Shown here: positions 1-4,678 of the stretch, one piece after another | How positions within the stretch are numbered: the first letter of the stretch is position 1 | Layout of the letters: each line of letters begins with the position of its first letter | NCBI GenBank assembly: GCA_041675885.1 | Contig: JBAYSY010000076.1 | Coordinates: 1 to 5,869 of the forward strand | Direction of reading: 5' to 3' | Origin: JBAYSY01 sp041675885 | GTDB lineage: Bacteria; Pseudomonadota; Alphaproteobacteria; Rhodobacterales; Rhodobacteraceae | DNA: 5,869 nt | Position numbers and translations under genes: made by a program | The notes under the pieces: generated by a model | Told to the model about the DNA's origin: nothing | Seen by the model: the letters and a program-made list of their open reading frames with translations, nothing else | Databases searched by the model: none

Positions 1-185
1 GCGTCGGGGGCGAAGAACTGGCGCGGATGCGGCTCGAAGGTCACGACGCCGAGCGGCAGGCCCGGGCGGCGCGCCAGGTCGATCACCGCGCGGTGGCCCA
101 GATGCACGCCGTCGAAATTGCCCATGGCGACGGATGCACCGCGCGCCCCGGCATCAATGTCCTGCCAGCTTTGATGAATCCGCAT
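1..185 (-). CDS. ribF: Bifunctional riboflavin kinase/FAD synthetase RibF, N-terminal part (gene runs off the window)
   Basis: RibF phosphorylates riboflavin to FMN and then adenylylates it to FAD in the cytoplasm. Only the first 61 codons are in the window, all from the N-terminal FAD synthetase (nucleotidyltransferase) domain. The signature GNFDGVHLGH is at residues 22-31; the HLGH part is the HxGH-type nucleotide-binding motif. A second family hallmark, TFEPHPRQFF, is at residues 49-58. The ATG at 185-183 gives the usual distance of about 20 residues to the GNFDG motif. The bases just upstream on the minus strand read GGGGAAAG, which is a weak and close ribosome-binding site. The start lies 40 bases after the maoC-like stop on the same strand, so the two are probably co-transcribed. 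The C-terminal riboflavin kinase domain lies outside the window and cannot be judged. Family assignment is near certain from the two motifs. Confidence 0.95.
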   Translation of the reverse strand, partial: MRIHQSWQDIDAGARGASVAMGNFDGVHLGHRAVIDLARRPGLPLGVVTFEPHPRQFFAPD

Positions 186-225
186 CTTTCCCCGCGTCCG
201 CACCCGGCCGGCGGGGTGCCCGCCT

Positions 226-669
226 TCAGTCGAACTTGCGGCTTGGCGCCAGAACCAGCGCCTCGCCCTTCAGCACCACCGTATCGCCCACGGCGCAGCG
301 GGTTTCAAGGGTCACGCGGCGGCGGCCCGGGTCGATGGCGGTGACGCTGACCTCGGCCAGCACGGTATCGCCGGGGCGGACCGGGGCCATGAACTTCAGG
401 CTCTGGCCGAGATAGACCGTGCCATGGCCCGGCAGTTGCTCGCCGATCACGGCCGAGATCAGCCCGGCGGTCAGCATCCCGTGGGCGATCCGGCCCTCGA
501 AGATGGTGTCGCGGGCGTAGTCGTCATCAAGATGCACCGGGTTGCGGTCGGTCGAGACCTCGGCGAACAGTTCGATATCGCGGTCGGTCACCTGCTTGCG
601 CAGGGATCGGGTCATGCCGATCTCGATATCCTCGATACAGATCGTCCCGCGCGGCATGTTGTCCAGCAT
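226..669 (-). CDS. MaoC/PhaJ-like (R)-specific enoyl-CoA hydratase family protein (hot-dog fold)
   Basis: The 147-residue protein has the length of a single-domain MaoC/PhaJ hydratase. These enzymes add water to trans-2-enoyl-CoA to give (R)-3-hydroxyacyl-CoA, feeding fatty-acid or polyhydroxyalkanoate metabolism. The hydratase-2 motif is clear: D41, N43-P44 and H46, followed by L47-D48 and Y51-A52, then F57 and I61-A62-H63-G64-M65. Asp41 and His46 match the catalytic pair known in this family. The later segment VYLGQSLKFMAPVRPGD is also typical. The ATG at 669-667 follows GGACGGGA about 8 bases upstream; a second in-frame ATG at 657 is possible but has no better site. The gene lies downstream of a candidate promoter at 700-728 and 40 bases before ribF. 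The exact substrate cannot be read from the sequence; other MaoC subfamilies act on different acyl-CoAs. Confidence 0.88.
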   Translation of the reverse strand: MLDNMPRGTICIEDIEIGMTRSLRKQVTDRDIELFAEVSTDRNPVHLDDDYARDTIFEGRIAHGMLTAGLISAVIGEQLPGHGTVYLGQSLKFMAPVRPGDTVLAEVSVTAIDPGRRRVTLETRCAVGDTVVLKGEALVLAPSRKFD

Positions 670-699
670 CCTGCGATTCCCGTCCGGTGGCTGGGACGG

Positions 700-728
700 G
701 GTATAGCCTGTGCCGCGGTGCGGCGCAA
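700..728 (-). promoter_or_regulatory. Candidate sigma-70 promoter for the maoC-like gene and ribF
   Basis: On the minus strand a -35-like TTGCGC (728-723) and a -10-like TATACC (705-700) are separated by exactly 17 bases. Each matches four of six consensus positions. Initiation would fall near 693, giving a leader of roughly 24 bases before the ATG at 669 with room for the ribosome-binding site. The promoter lies after the REP pair that follows the HAD gene, so the two-gene unit would not depend on read-through from upstream. This is a pattern match only. Confidence 0.45.
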
Positions 729-798
729 GATGGGCGGGTAATTAATTGTCGAAATCGCGGCGTATGCGGGAATTTTATTGCGCGGCCGTTTCGAGGGT

Positions 799-851
799 GG
801 TGCGCTGAAGCGCACCCTACGGGCGGGCTGTAGGGTGCGCTTCAGCGCACC
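799..851. repeat. Inverted pair of GTAG-type REP elements (REPIN/BIME-like)
   Basis: Two 22-base units face each other across a 9-base spacer (821-829) and are perfect reverse complements. Each unit starts with GTAG, at 830-833 on the plus strand and at 820-817 on the minus strand. Each continues as a perfect 7-base-pair hairpin with a TTCA loop, GGTGCGC TTCA GCGCACC. The pair can therefore fold as two small hairpins or as one 22-base-pair stem. GTAG heads followed by a short hairpin are the known layout of REP sequences mobilised by RAYT (TnpA-REP) transposases. The element starts 15 bases after the HAD gene stop. It may protect the 3' end of that mRNA or slow transcription, but no T-tract follows, so a classical terminator is not supported. 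No RAYT gene is in the window. Confidence 0.85.
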
Positions 852-866
852 GTCCACCAACGTCCC

Positions 867-1751
867 TCAAGCCAGATGCCCCATCGCATAGCGCGGCGCC
901 AGCCCCTCGGCATCGAGGAAGGCTTGCAGCCGCGCCGGGTCGGGCTGCGCCGGATCGGGGCCGAACCGGGCCGCTGCCAGCCCGCCGGTGATGAACAGCG
1001 TGTCCAGCCCCTCGCCCTGCGCGCCCTTGACGTCGGTCCCCGGGCCGTCGCCGATGGCAAGGATGCGGTCGGCTTCGATCTCGCGTCCCGCGACCTGTGC
1101 CAGCCTGCGCCGGGCCAGATCGTAGATCGGCGGATGCGGCTTGCCGAAGTAGAGCGCGCGGCCGCCCATCTCCTCGTAAAGCGCGGCCAGCGCCCCGGCG
1201 CACCAGATCCGCCGGTCGCCGTAATCCACCGCGATATCGGGGTTGGCGCAAAGCATCGGCAGCCCGCGTGTCTTGGCCAGCAGGAAGCGCGCCCGGTAAT
1301 CCTCGGGCACATCGGTCAGGTCGTCGAACGGTCCGGTGCAGACGATGCCCTCGGCCTCGGCCAGCGCGACCTTCTCGACCCCCGGCGTGCGCGGCACGTC
1401 CTCGGCCAGATCGGTGAAGAAGCTGTTGTCCTTCTCCGGCCCCAGGTGCCAGACCTTCCGCCCGACCGCGCCGGTCATCAGCGCATATTGCGCCGCATCG
1501 CCCGAGGTGGCGATCTCGTCCCGGATATCGCGCGGCACCCCGAGTTGGTCAAGCTGGCGTTCGACCGCCGCCCGGGGTCGCGGCGCGTTGGTCAGCAAAA
1601 GCACGATGCCGCCCTGTGCCTTGTATGCGGCAAGCGCGGCCACGGCGGCGGGAAAAGGGGCGCGGCCGTTGTGCAGACAGCCCCAGAGATCACAGAACAC
1701 CGCGTCGTAACCGGCGGCGATCTCGGAAAGGGCGGGGATGATCCGGGTCAT
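867..1751 (-). CDS. HAD superfamily class IIA (NagD-like, TIGR01459-type) hydrolase
   Basis: The 294-residue protein is a cytoplasmic HAD-fold phosphatase of the NagD/class IIA group. Motif I is FCDLWGCLHNG with nucleophile D21. Motif II is LLLTNAP with T54. A class IIA-type CANPD segment sits at 168-172 in the region between motifs II and III. Motif III is YFGKPHPPIYD with K204, and motif IV is IGDGPGTD with D235 and D240. The usual second aspartate of DxD (the general acid/base) is Trp23 here. From memory DxWGxxHxG is characteristic of the TIGR01459 family, so this looks like a family trait rather than decay. I chose ATG 1751 because GAAGG sits six bases upstream (1762-1758); an upstream GTG at 1775 lacks such a site and would add eight unconserved residues. 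The natural substrate is unknown. A REP pair follows the stop. Confidence 0.9.
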   Translation of the reverse strand: MTRIIPALSEIAAGYDAVFCDLWGCLHNGRAPFPAAVAALAAYKAQGGIVLLLTNAPRPRAAVERQLDQLGVPRDIRDEIATSGDAAQYALMTGAVGRKVWHLGPEKDNSFFTDLAEDVPRTPGVEKVALAEAEGIVCTGPFDDLTDVPEDYRARFLLAKTRGLPMLCANPDIAVDYGDRRIWCAGALAALYEEMGGRALYFGKPHPPIYDLARRRLAQVAGREIEADRILAIGDGPGTDVKGAQGEGLDTLFITGGLAAARFGPDPAQPDPARLQAFLDAEGLAPRYAMGHLA

Positions 1752-1850
1752 GGCGGGCCTTCGGGCTGGGGACACTCAGGGCCGATCCGTGGCATGGCGG
1801 GCGGCGGGGGGCAAGTCCCGCGCGGCGGCGCCTCCGGGGTGGTCGCGGGC

Positions 1851-2225
1851 CTAGCGCCGCAGCCGCAGCGCGGTGACGAGGCCGAAGATGAACGCCTCGA
1901 CGAGCGGCGGGGCCTCGCCCTTGGGCGGCACCCGCATCCCGGCGCCGGTCAGCAGGTCGCGCAGCGCCTCATCGGGTTCCCCGGGTTCGGGCGGCGGCGG
2001 CGGGGCAGCACGGGCGAAGACCAGCGCGGCGAGGATGCAGCCCGCGGCCACCAGCGTGAGGCCGACCAGCAGGCTGGCCTTGAGCGCGCCGAGCGCGGCG
2101 GCAAGCCCGATCCAGGCGGCGGCGGTCAGAAACCCCGCCCCGGCCAGCAGCAGCACCGCCGCGGCGGTCCCGAAAGCCGCGCGGCGCGCGGCCTCCCTTG
2201 CCGTCATGCGCAGCCGGGCCAGCAT
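1851..2225 (-). CDS. Small two-helix membrane protein, YqjE/phage-holin-3-6-like
   Basis: This is a 124-residue predicted inner-membrane protein. A basic N-terminus (R4, R6, R10, R14, R15) precedes two long hydrophobic stretches at about residues 16-45 and 50-71. Then comes a proline-rich hinge with P75-P79 and a hydrophilic C-terminus ending in basic residues. Its ATG overlaps the stop of the preceding DUF883-like gene (TGATG at 2227-2223), a classic termination-reinitiation junction. This arrangement resembles E. coli yqjD-yqjE, where the second protein belongs to the Phage_holin_3_6 superfamily despite having no proven lytic role. That pairing, more than the sequence itself, supports the name. 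An internal ATG at residue 7 is a possible alternative start, but the overlap favours the first. The function is unknown; there is no phage context, so I would not call it a lysis gene. Confidence 0.75.
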   Translation of the reverse strand: MLARLRMTAREAARRAAFGTAAAVLLLAGAGFLTAAAWIGLAAALGALKASLLVGLTLVAAGCILAALVFARAAPPPPPEPGEPDEALRDLLTGAGMRVPPKGEAPPLVEAFIFGLVTALRLRR

Positions 2226-2557
2226 CAGCGTCGGGTGAACAGCAGGCCCAGCAGGAAGCCCACGCCCGCGGCGATCCCCATGGCGGCGGCGGGCCTGTCG
2301 CGGGCCAGTGCCTCGGCCTCGGCAGTGGCTTTTTCGACCGTTGCCTGTAGCCCGGCGGCGCGGTCGGCGGCGGCGGCGCGGAGGGCGTCGGCCCGGGCTT
2401 TCGCTTCCCCGGCGATCCGGTCCGAAAGCCCCTCGGCCTCGGCCTTGGTCAGCGCGGCGAGCGAACTGGTCAGCGTGGCCACCTGTTCGCGCAACTCGGC
2501 AATCTGTTTCGCGATATCTTCGGGCGTCGGGTCGGTCGGGGTCGGTTGGCGGGCCAT
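2225..2557 (-). CDS. DUF883/ElaB-YqjD-like tail-anchored membrane protein
   Basis: The protein has 110 residues. The first part (about 13-85) is highly charged and alanine-rich with heptad-like spacing and should form a long helix or coiled coil. The C-terminus (about 89-107) is one hydrophobic segment preceded by RDRP and containing GIAAGVGFLLG, closed by T108-R109-R110. The proline, GxxxGxxxG-like helix and terminal arginines are the hallmark of the DUF883 family. In E. coli the relatives YqjD, ElaB and YgaM are inner-membrane proteins that bind stationary-phase ribosomes; that role is family knowledge, not proven here. The ATG at 2557 follows AAAGGAGG (2573-2566) at an 8-base distance, which decides the start over upstream codons reaching to 2602. 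The gene is translationally coupled to the downstream two-helix membrane protein. Confidence 0.85.
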   Translation of the reverse strand: MARQPTPTDPTPEDIAKQIAELREQVATLTSSLAALTKAEAEGLSDRIAGEAKARADALRAAAADRAAGLQATVEKATAEAEALARDRPAAAMGIAAGVGFLLGLLFTRR

Positions 2558-2565
2558 TGCGGTAT

Positions 2566-2573
2566 CCTCCTTT
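2566..2573 (-). promoter_or_regulatory. Strong Shine-Dalgarno of the DUF883-like gene
   Basis: AAAGGAGG on the minus strand is fully complementary to the 16S rRNA tail and lies eight bases from ATG 2557. It fixes this start and rules out the longer in-frame reading that begins at 2602. Confidence 0.85.
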
Positions 2574-2700
2574 GGCGGGGGAGCGGCATGGTGACGCGTC
2601 AATCCGCGCCGATCAAGCCCCTGCCGCGCCCCGGCCAGAGTGGTTTCAGAAGAAGTTGACAGGCTTTCACGGTTTGAAATTGTGGAAAAACAACAGGTTC

Positions 2701-2734
2701 GAGCCTGTGTTTGTTACGGGCAAAACACAGGCTC
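2701..2734 (-). terminator. Hairpin just after the usp stop, possible terminator
   Basis: A perfect 12-base-pair stem, GAGCCTGTGTTT (2701-2712) against AAACACAGGCTC (2723-2734), encloses a 10-base loop. In the usp transcript it begins six bases after the stop codon. A run of five T (minus strand, 2690-2686) follows about ten bases after the stem, which is farther than in a textbook intrinsic terminator. It could still terminate or protect the mRNA end. The middle CCTGT/ACAGG arm can also pair with the next ACAGG copy at 2693-2697, giving a short alternative hairpin nearer the T-run. Confidence 0.5.
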
Positions 2735-2740
2735 CGGGTA

Positions 2741-3148
2741 TCAGCGCAGCACATGCACCGAACATTTCGCATGGCGCACCACCCGCGCCGCGGTCGAGCC
2801 GAGGAAATAGTCGGCAAGCCCCGGCCGGTGCGAATCGATCACGATACAGTCGATCCCGGCGGTGTCCGCCCATTCGAGGATCATCCGCGCCGCATGGCCG
2901 CGCAGCACCGCGACCGTGCCGTTCGCGGCCCCGTCGGCCAGCGCGTCAAGCTCGGCGCGGATCGAGCGTTCCAGCTCCATCTCGTAGCCCTCGGGCATGT
3001 AGGCGATGGCGCCGGAGGGGGGTTCGGCCATGACATGCAGAAAGGTCACCCGCGCGCCCTCGGCGGCAAGGACATTGGCGGCGCGCAGGCCCCGTTTGGG
3101 GTCGGTCTCGGCGTCGAAGGCGACGGTGACCAGAATGTTTTGATACAT
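2741..3148 (-). CDS. Universal stress protein, UspF/UspG-like (UspA fold)
   Basis: The 135-residue single-domain protein has the usual length of the family. It opens with the typical first strand MYQNILVTVAFD and closes with the conserved nucleotide-binding and dimer region: S106-H107-R108-P109, then F115-L116-G117-S118, then A127-x-C129-S130-V131 near the end. The SHRP...LGS...VVRHA.CSV pattern resembles E. coli UspF/UspG more than UspA. Members of this group bind ATP or related nucleotides and help survival under starvation or oxidative stress. The classical G-x2-G spacing is altered (HRPG), so nucleotide binding is likely but not certain. ATG 3148 has AAAGGA 5 bases upstream; a longer in-frame reading to 3268 crosses tandem repeats and has no family similarity. 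The gene is downstream of bfr but separated by 171 bases, so it may have its own promoter, which I could not find. Confidence 0.93.
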   Translation of the reverse strand: MYQNILVTVAFDAETDPKRGLRAANVLAAEGARVTFLHVMAEPPSGAIAYMPEGYEMELERSIRAELDALADGAANGTVAVLRGHAARMILEWADTAGIDCIVIDSHRPGLADYFLGSTAARVVRHAKCSVHVLR

Positions 3149-3162
3149 GGTTGTCCTTTCTC

Positions 3163-3210
3163 GGGCCTTGCTTGTCCCGGGCTCGGCCTGTCCCGGGCCT
3201 GGCTTGTGCG
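3163..3210. repeat. Three imperfect 16-base tandem repeats upstream of usp
   Basis: The plus strand reads as three consecutive 16-base units (3163-3178, 3179-3194, 3195-3210). Each begins GGGC and carries a CTTG or CCTG core followed by TCCC in the first two copies. The repeats end 15 bases before the usp ATG and lie in its untranslated leader, where the CCCGGG junctions could fold. No known element type is recognised. Confidence 0.6.
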
Positions 3211-3273
3211 GCGCCGGTGCCGCGCGCCCCTTCGGGCCCTGACTGTCATATCGACGCAACCGGCGCACGCCGT

Positions 3274-3294
3274 CCGGGCCCGTATCAGGCCCGG
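3274..3294. repeat. GC-rich hairpin between bfr and usp
   Basis: CCGGGCC (3274-3280) and GGCCCGG (3288-3294) form a perfect 7-base-pair stem around a 7-base loop. It lies 25 bases after the bfr stop. There is no T-tract on either side, so it is not an intrinsic terminator as such, but it may stabilise the bfr mRNA 3' end. Confidence 0.4.
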
Positions 3295-3319
3295 GCAGCG
3301 CGCGGCCCGGTGTGGCGAA

Positions 3320-3805
3320 TCATTCCGCCTCGTTCGCCGGAAGCGCGTTCAGCAGGCCGTATCTTTCCGCCCCGATCTGATCGTGCAGCCCGATCTGGGT
3401 TTCGAGGAAGTCGATATGCCCTTCCTCGTCGGCGATGAGCGATTCGAACAGTGCCTTCGACACGTGATCGCCCACCTTCTCGCAATGATCGCGCGCCTCC
3501 ATGTAGAGGTTGCGGGCGTCATGTTCCCCGGCGAGGTCGGCTTCGAGCGATTCGCGCAGGTTCTGGCCGGTGCGGATCGGGTCCAGCTTTTGCAGGTTCG
3601 GATGGCCTTCGAGGAACAGGATGCGCTGGATCAGCTGGTCGGCGTGATGCATCTCCTCGATGCTCTCGGCGCGGGATTTGGCGGCGATCCGGCCGTAACC
3701 CCAGTCTTCCTGAAGCCTGTAATGCAGCCAGTACTGGCTGACGGCGGTCAGTTCACTCCGCAGCGCGGCATTCAGATAGTCGATAACCTTGGAATCGCCC
3801 TTCAT
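3320..3805 (-). CDS. bfr: Bacterioferritin (haem-containing iron-storage protein)
   Basis: The 161-residue protein has the length and four-helix layout of bacterioferritin, which forms a 24-subunit shell with haem between subunit pairs. It oxidises Fe(II) and stores it as a ferric mineral. It opens with the family start MKGDSKVIDYLN. All ferroxidase ligands are present at the canonical positions: E18, E51, H54, E94, E127 and H130. The haem ligand M52 is also present, so it should be a catalytically complete subunit. ATG 3805 has AGGA at a fitting distance upstream (in CACAGGAAAACCGAG). Its first 53 bases lie inside the end of bfd in another frame, so bfr translation is probably coupled to bfd. 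Its usual partner Bfd supplies electrons to release the stored iron, in line with the gene order. Confidence 0.97.
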   Translation of the reverse strand: MKGDSKVIDYLNAALRSELTAVSQYWLHYRLQEDWGYGRIAAKSRAESIEEMHHADQLIQRILFLEGHPNLQKLDPIRTGQNLRESLEADLAGEHDARNLYMEARDHCEKVGDHVSKALFESLIADEEGHIDFLETQIGLHDQIGAERYGLLNALPANEAE

Positions 3806-4046
3806 CTCGGTTTTCCTGTGTTGTTGCGCGGCGCAGGCTGCGCAGATTCATGGGTACCGCCAAGGTATCGCATTCACGCATGGTGTCCAGAAAGAGCGGC
3901 AGGCAGCCGCCGCAATCGGCCCGTCGCCCGAGGGCGCGATAGACTTTGCCCGGGGTGATGACGGTTGCGGGGTCGGCCGCGCGCATCCAGTCCACCGCGG
4001 CGCGGATGTCGTTGTCGGAAATTGCCATGCAGTGACAGACGATCAT
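3753..4046 (-). CDS. bfd: Bacterioferritin-associated ferredoxin (2Fe-2S)
   Basis: The 97-residue protein begins with MIVCHC and carries the four BFD-type cluster cysteines: C4, C6, C45 and C48 (CxC then CxxC, in DCGGCLP). Bfd passes electrons to the haem of bacterioferritin so that mineral iron is reduced and released. The E. coli protein has about 64 residues. Here roughly 30 further residues follow C59, rich in R, E and Q, and the last 17 codons overlap the start of bfr. The tail has no motif I recognise. ATG 4046 has only a weak AAGAGA upstream, but the CxC must sit at the N-terminus, which fixes the start. It follows hemP after 67 bases that contain a GC-rich hairpin. Family assignment is firm from the cysteines and the bfr neighbour. 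Confidence 0.95.
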   Translation of the reverse strand: MIVCHCMAISDNDIRAAVDWMRAADPATVITPGKVYRALGRRADCGGCLPLFLDTMRECDTLAVPMNLRSLRRATTQENRDEGRFQGYRLSECRAAE

Positions 4047-4078
4047 TGCTCGGGTCTCTTGCCTTCCGGTTGTCGTTG

Positions 4079-4099
4079 GCCCGGCCGGGGCGGCCGGGC
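4079..4099. repeat. GC-rich hairpin between hemP and bfd
   Basis: GCCCGGCC (4079-4086) and GGCCGGGC (4092-4099) pair perfectly over 8 bases around a 5-base loop, 14 bases after the hemP stop. No T-tract follows on the minus strand, so transcription probably continues into bfd. It could set different mRNA levels for hemP and bfd-bfr. Confidence 0.45.
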
Positions 4100-4113
4100 G
4101 GCGTTGTGTCGGG

Positions 4114-4302
4114 TCATTTGGTCAGGATCAGCTTGCCCGCGCGGGTGATGCGCAGGGTGTAGATCTGGCCGTTCAGCGCGATCTGCGCCTGGACCCCGCC
4201 CCGGGTCAGTACCTCGGCGTCGTGCAACGGCACGCCGGGGCCGGACGGGCGGGGGGCGGGATGCGGGGCGAGAAGGTCGGCCGAGGGGCGGGGCGCGATC
4301 AT
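4114..4302 (-). CDS. hemP: Haemin uptake protein HemP/HmuP-like
   Basis: The small protein (62 residues from ATG 4302, or 64 from ATG 4308) ends in the HemP hallmark, a tyrosine followed by LRITRAGKLILTK. Before it are L-N-G-Q-I-Y and a proline-rich N-terminus of low conservation. HemP/HmuP members are needed for haem receptor expression or haem uptake in several proteobacteria, and a transcription co-activator role has been proposed in rhizobia. I chose ATG 4302 because AGGA (4313-4310) is seven bases upstream. ATG 4308 is only one base from that site but overlaps the stop of a small leader-like ORF as ATGA, so reinitiation there is possible. A longer in-frame reading from TTG 4449 adds 49 low-complexity residues and is not supported. 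No haem receptor gene is visible nearby; the neighbours are bfd and bfr. Confidence 0.88.
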   Translation of the reverse strand: MIAPRPSADLLAPHPAPRPSGPGVPLHDAEVLTRGGVQAQIALNGQIYTLRITRAGKLILTK

Positions 4303-4304
4303 GT

Positions 4305-4370
4305 TCATGTCCTGCCCCCCCTCGTCCGGGGGCGGGGGTCGGAATTCGGGGTCTGCCGCTGCGCGGTCAT
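4305..4370 (-). CDS. Putative 21-residue leader peptide ORF upstream of hemP
   Basis: ATG 4370-4368 has a perfect AGGAGG (4381-4376) five bases upstream, the joint-strongest ribosome-binding site in the window. The frame runs 21 codons and stops at TGA 4307-4305, which overlaps the ATG at 4308 as ATGA. The peptide is arginine-rich (six of 21 residues) with prolines in its middle and lacks cysteine, histidine and any signal segment. It resembles nothing I recognise. It could be a leader peptide coupling translation to hemP, or a chance frame in GC-rich DNA. The close match of ribosome-binding site, start and stop overlap is the only evidence. Confidence 0.4.
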   Translation of the reverse strand: MTAQRQTPNSDPRPRTRGGRT

Positions 4371-4439
4371 GCTGTCCTCCTGTTCGACGGCAATTGTCCG
4401 GGCTTCGCGCGGTCGGCGCTGGCTGGGAGTTCGGGATCA

Positions 4440-4500
4440 TTCCTGACAAAAAAACTTCGGGGTGTCAAACCTGATTATTATGCTCGGATATGTTTTGCGG
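4440..4500 (-). promoter_or_regulatory. AT-rich probable promoter/operator region of hemP
   Basis: This stretch is clearly richer in A and T than its surroundings and is the only such patch between the groEL terminator and hemP. On the minus strand it contains CATAAT (4482-4477), a -10-like hexamer, TTTGACA (4469-4463) and a run of seven T (4454-4448). The half-sites TGACA (4444-4448) and TGTCA (4463-4467) form an inverted repeat with a 14-base gap. I could not pair a good -35 with a good -10, and I see no Irr-type ICE motif. Iron control is plausible from the genes but unproven. Confidence 0.35.
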
Positions 4501-4625
4501 CACAGGAAAGGCCGCGCCGTCCCGTGCACGACAAGGGCCAGCGGCCGCCTGGCGCTGCCCGGGCGCCCTGGATTCCGGGCAAGGGAGAGGGCGTTCTGGT
4601 GGCGGTTCCCACTGCCGGCAGCCAC

Positions 4626-4654
4626 AAAAAAAGGGGGCCGCGAGGGCCCCCCTT
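4626..4654 (-). terminator. Intrinsic (rho-independent) terminator of groEL
   Basis: On the minus strand GGGGGCC (4651-4645), loop CTCGC and GGCCCCC (4639-4633) form a perfect 7-base-pair GC stem. It can be lengthened by one G-U and two A-U pairs and is followed at once by seven T (4632-4626). It starts 24 bases after the groEL stop. This is a textbook terminator and separates the chaperonin operon from the hemP iron block. Confidence 0.93.
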
Positions 4655-4678
4655 CGATCCGCAGCGGCGGACGGCTGC

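Noticed and set aside
1748..1795. Fifteen-codon minus-strand frame ending in an ATGA overlap with the HAD gene
   Set aside because: It lacks a ribosome-binding site (upstream is a C-rich run) and the HAD gene has its own GAAGG, so the overlap is probably chance.
876..2594. Very long plus-strand open frame (572 codons)
   Set aside because: It runs opposite to three well-supported minus-strand genes, is rich in R, G, P and A, and resembles no family. Long antisense frames are expected in DNA this rich in GC.
2588..2616. TTGATC with 17-base spacing to CACCAT as a promoter of the DUF883-like gene
   Set aside because: The -10-like hexamer matches only three of six consensus bases, which is too weak to list as a feature.
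2656..2684. TTGACA on the plus strand as a -35 box
   Set aside because: No -10-like hexamer occurs 16-18 bases downstream and no plus-strand gene follows.
3149..3268. N-terminal extension of the usp frame
   Set aside because: It crosses the 16-base repeats and adds residues absent from the family. ATG 3148 has AAAGGA at good spacing and begins with the typical first strand.
2711..3958. Long plus-strand open frame (415 codons)
   Set aside because: It is antisense to usp and bfr and part of bfd, all of which have firm motif evidence. It crosses intergenic repeats and has no recognisable domain.
4303..4449. N-terminal extension of hemP to a TTG at 4449
   Set aside because: The added 49 residues are low-complexity and unlike HemP. 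Good ribosome-binding and start signals lie further downstream, and the stretch overlaps the probable control region.
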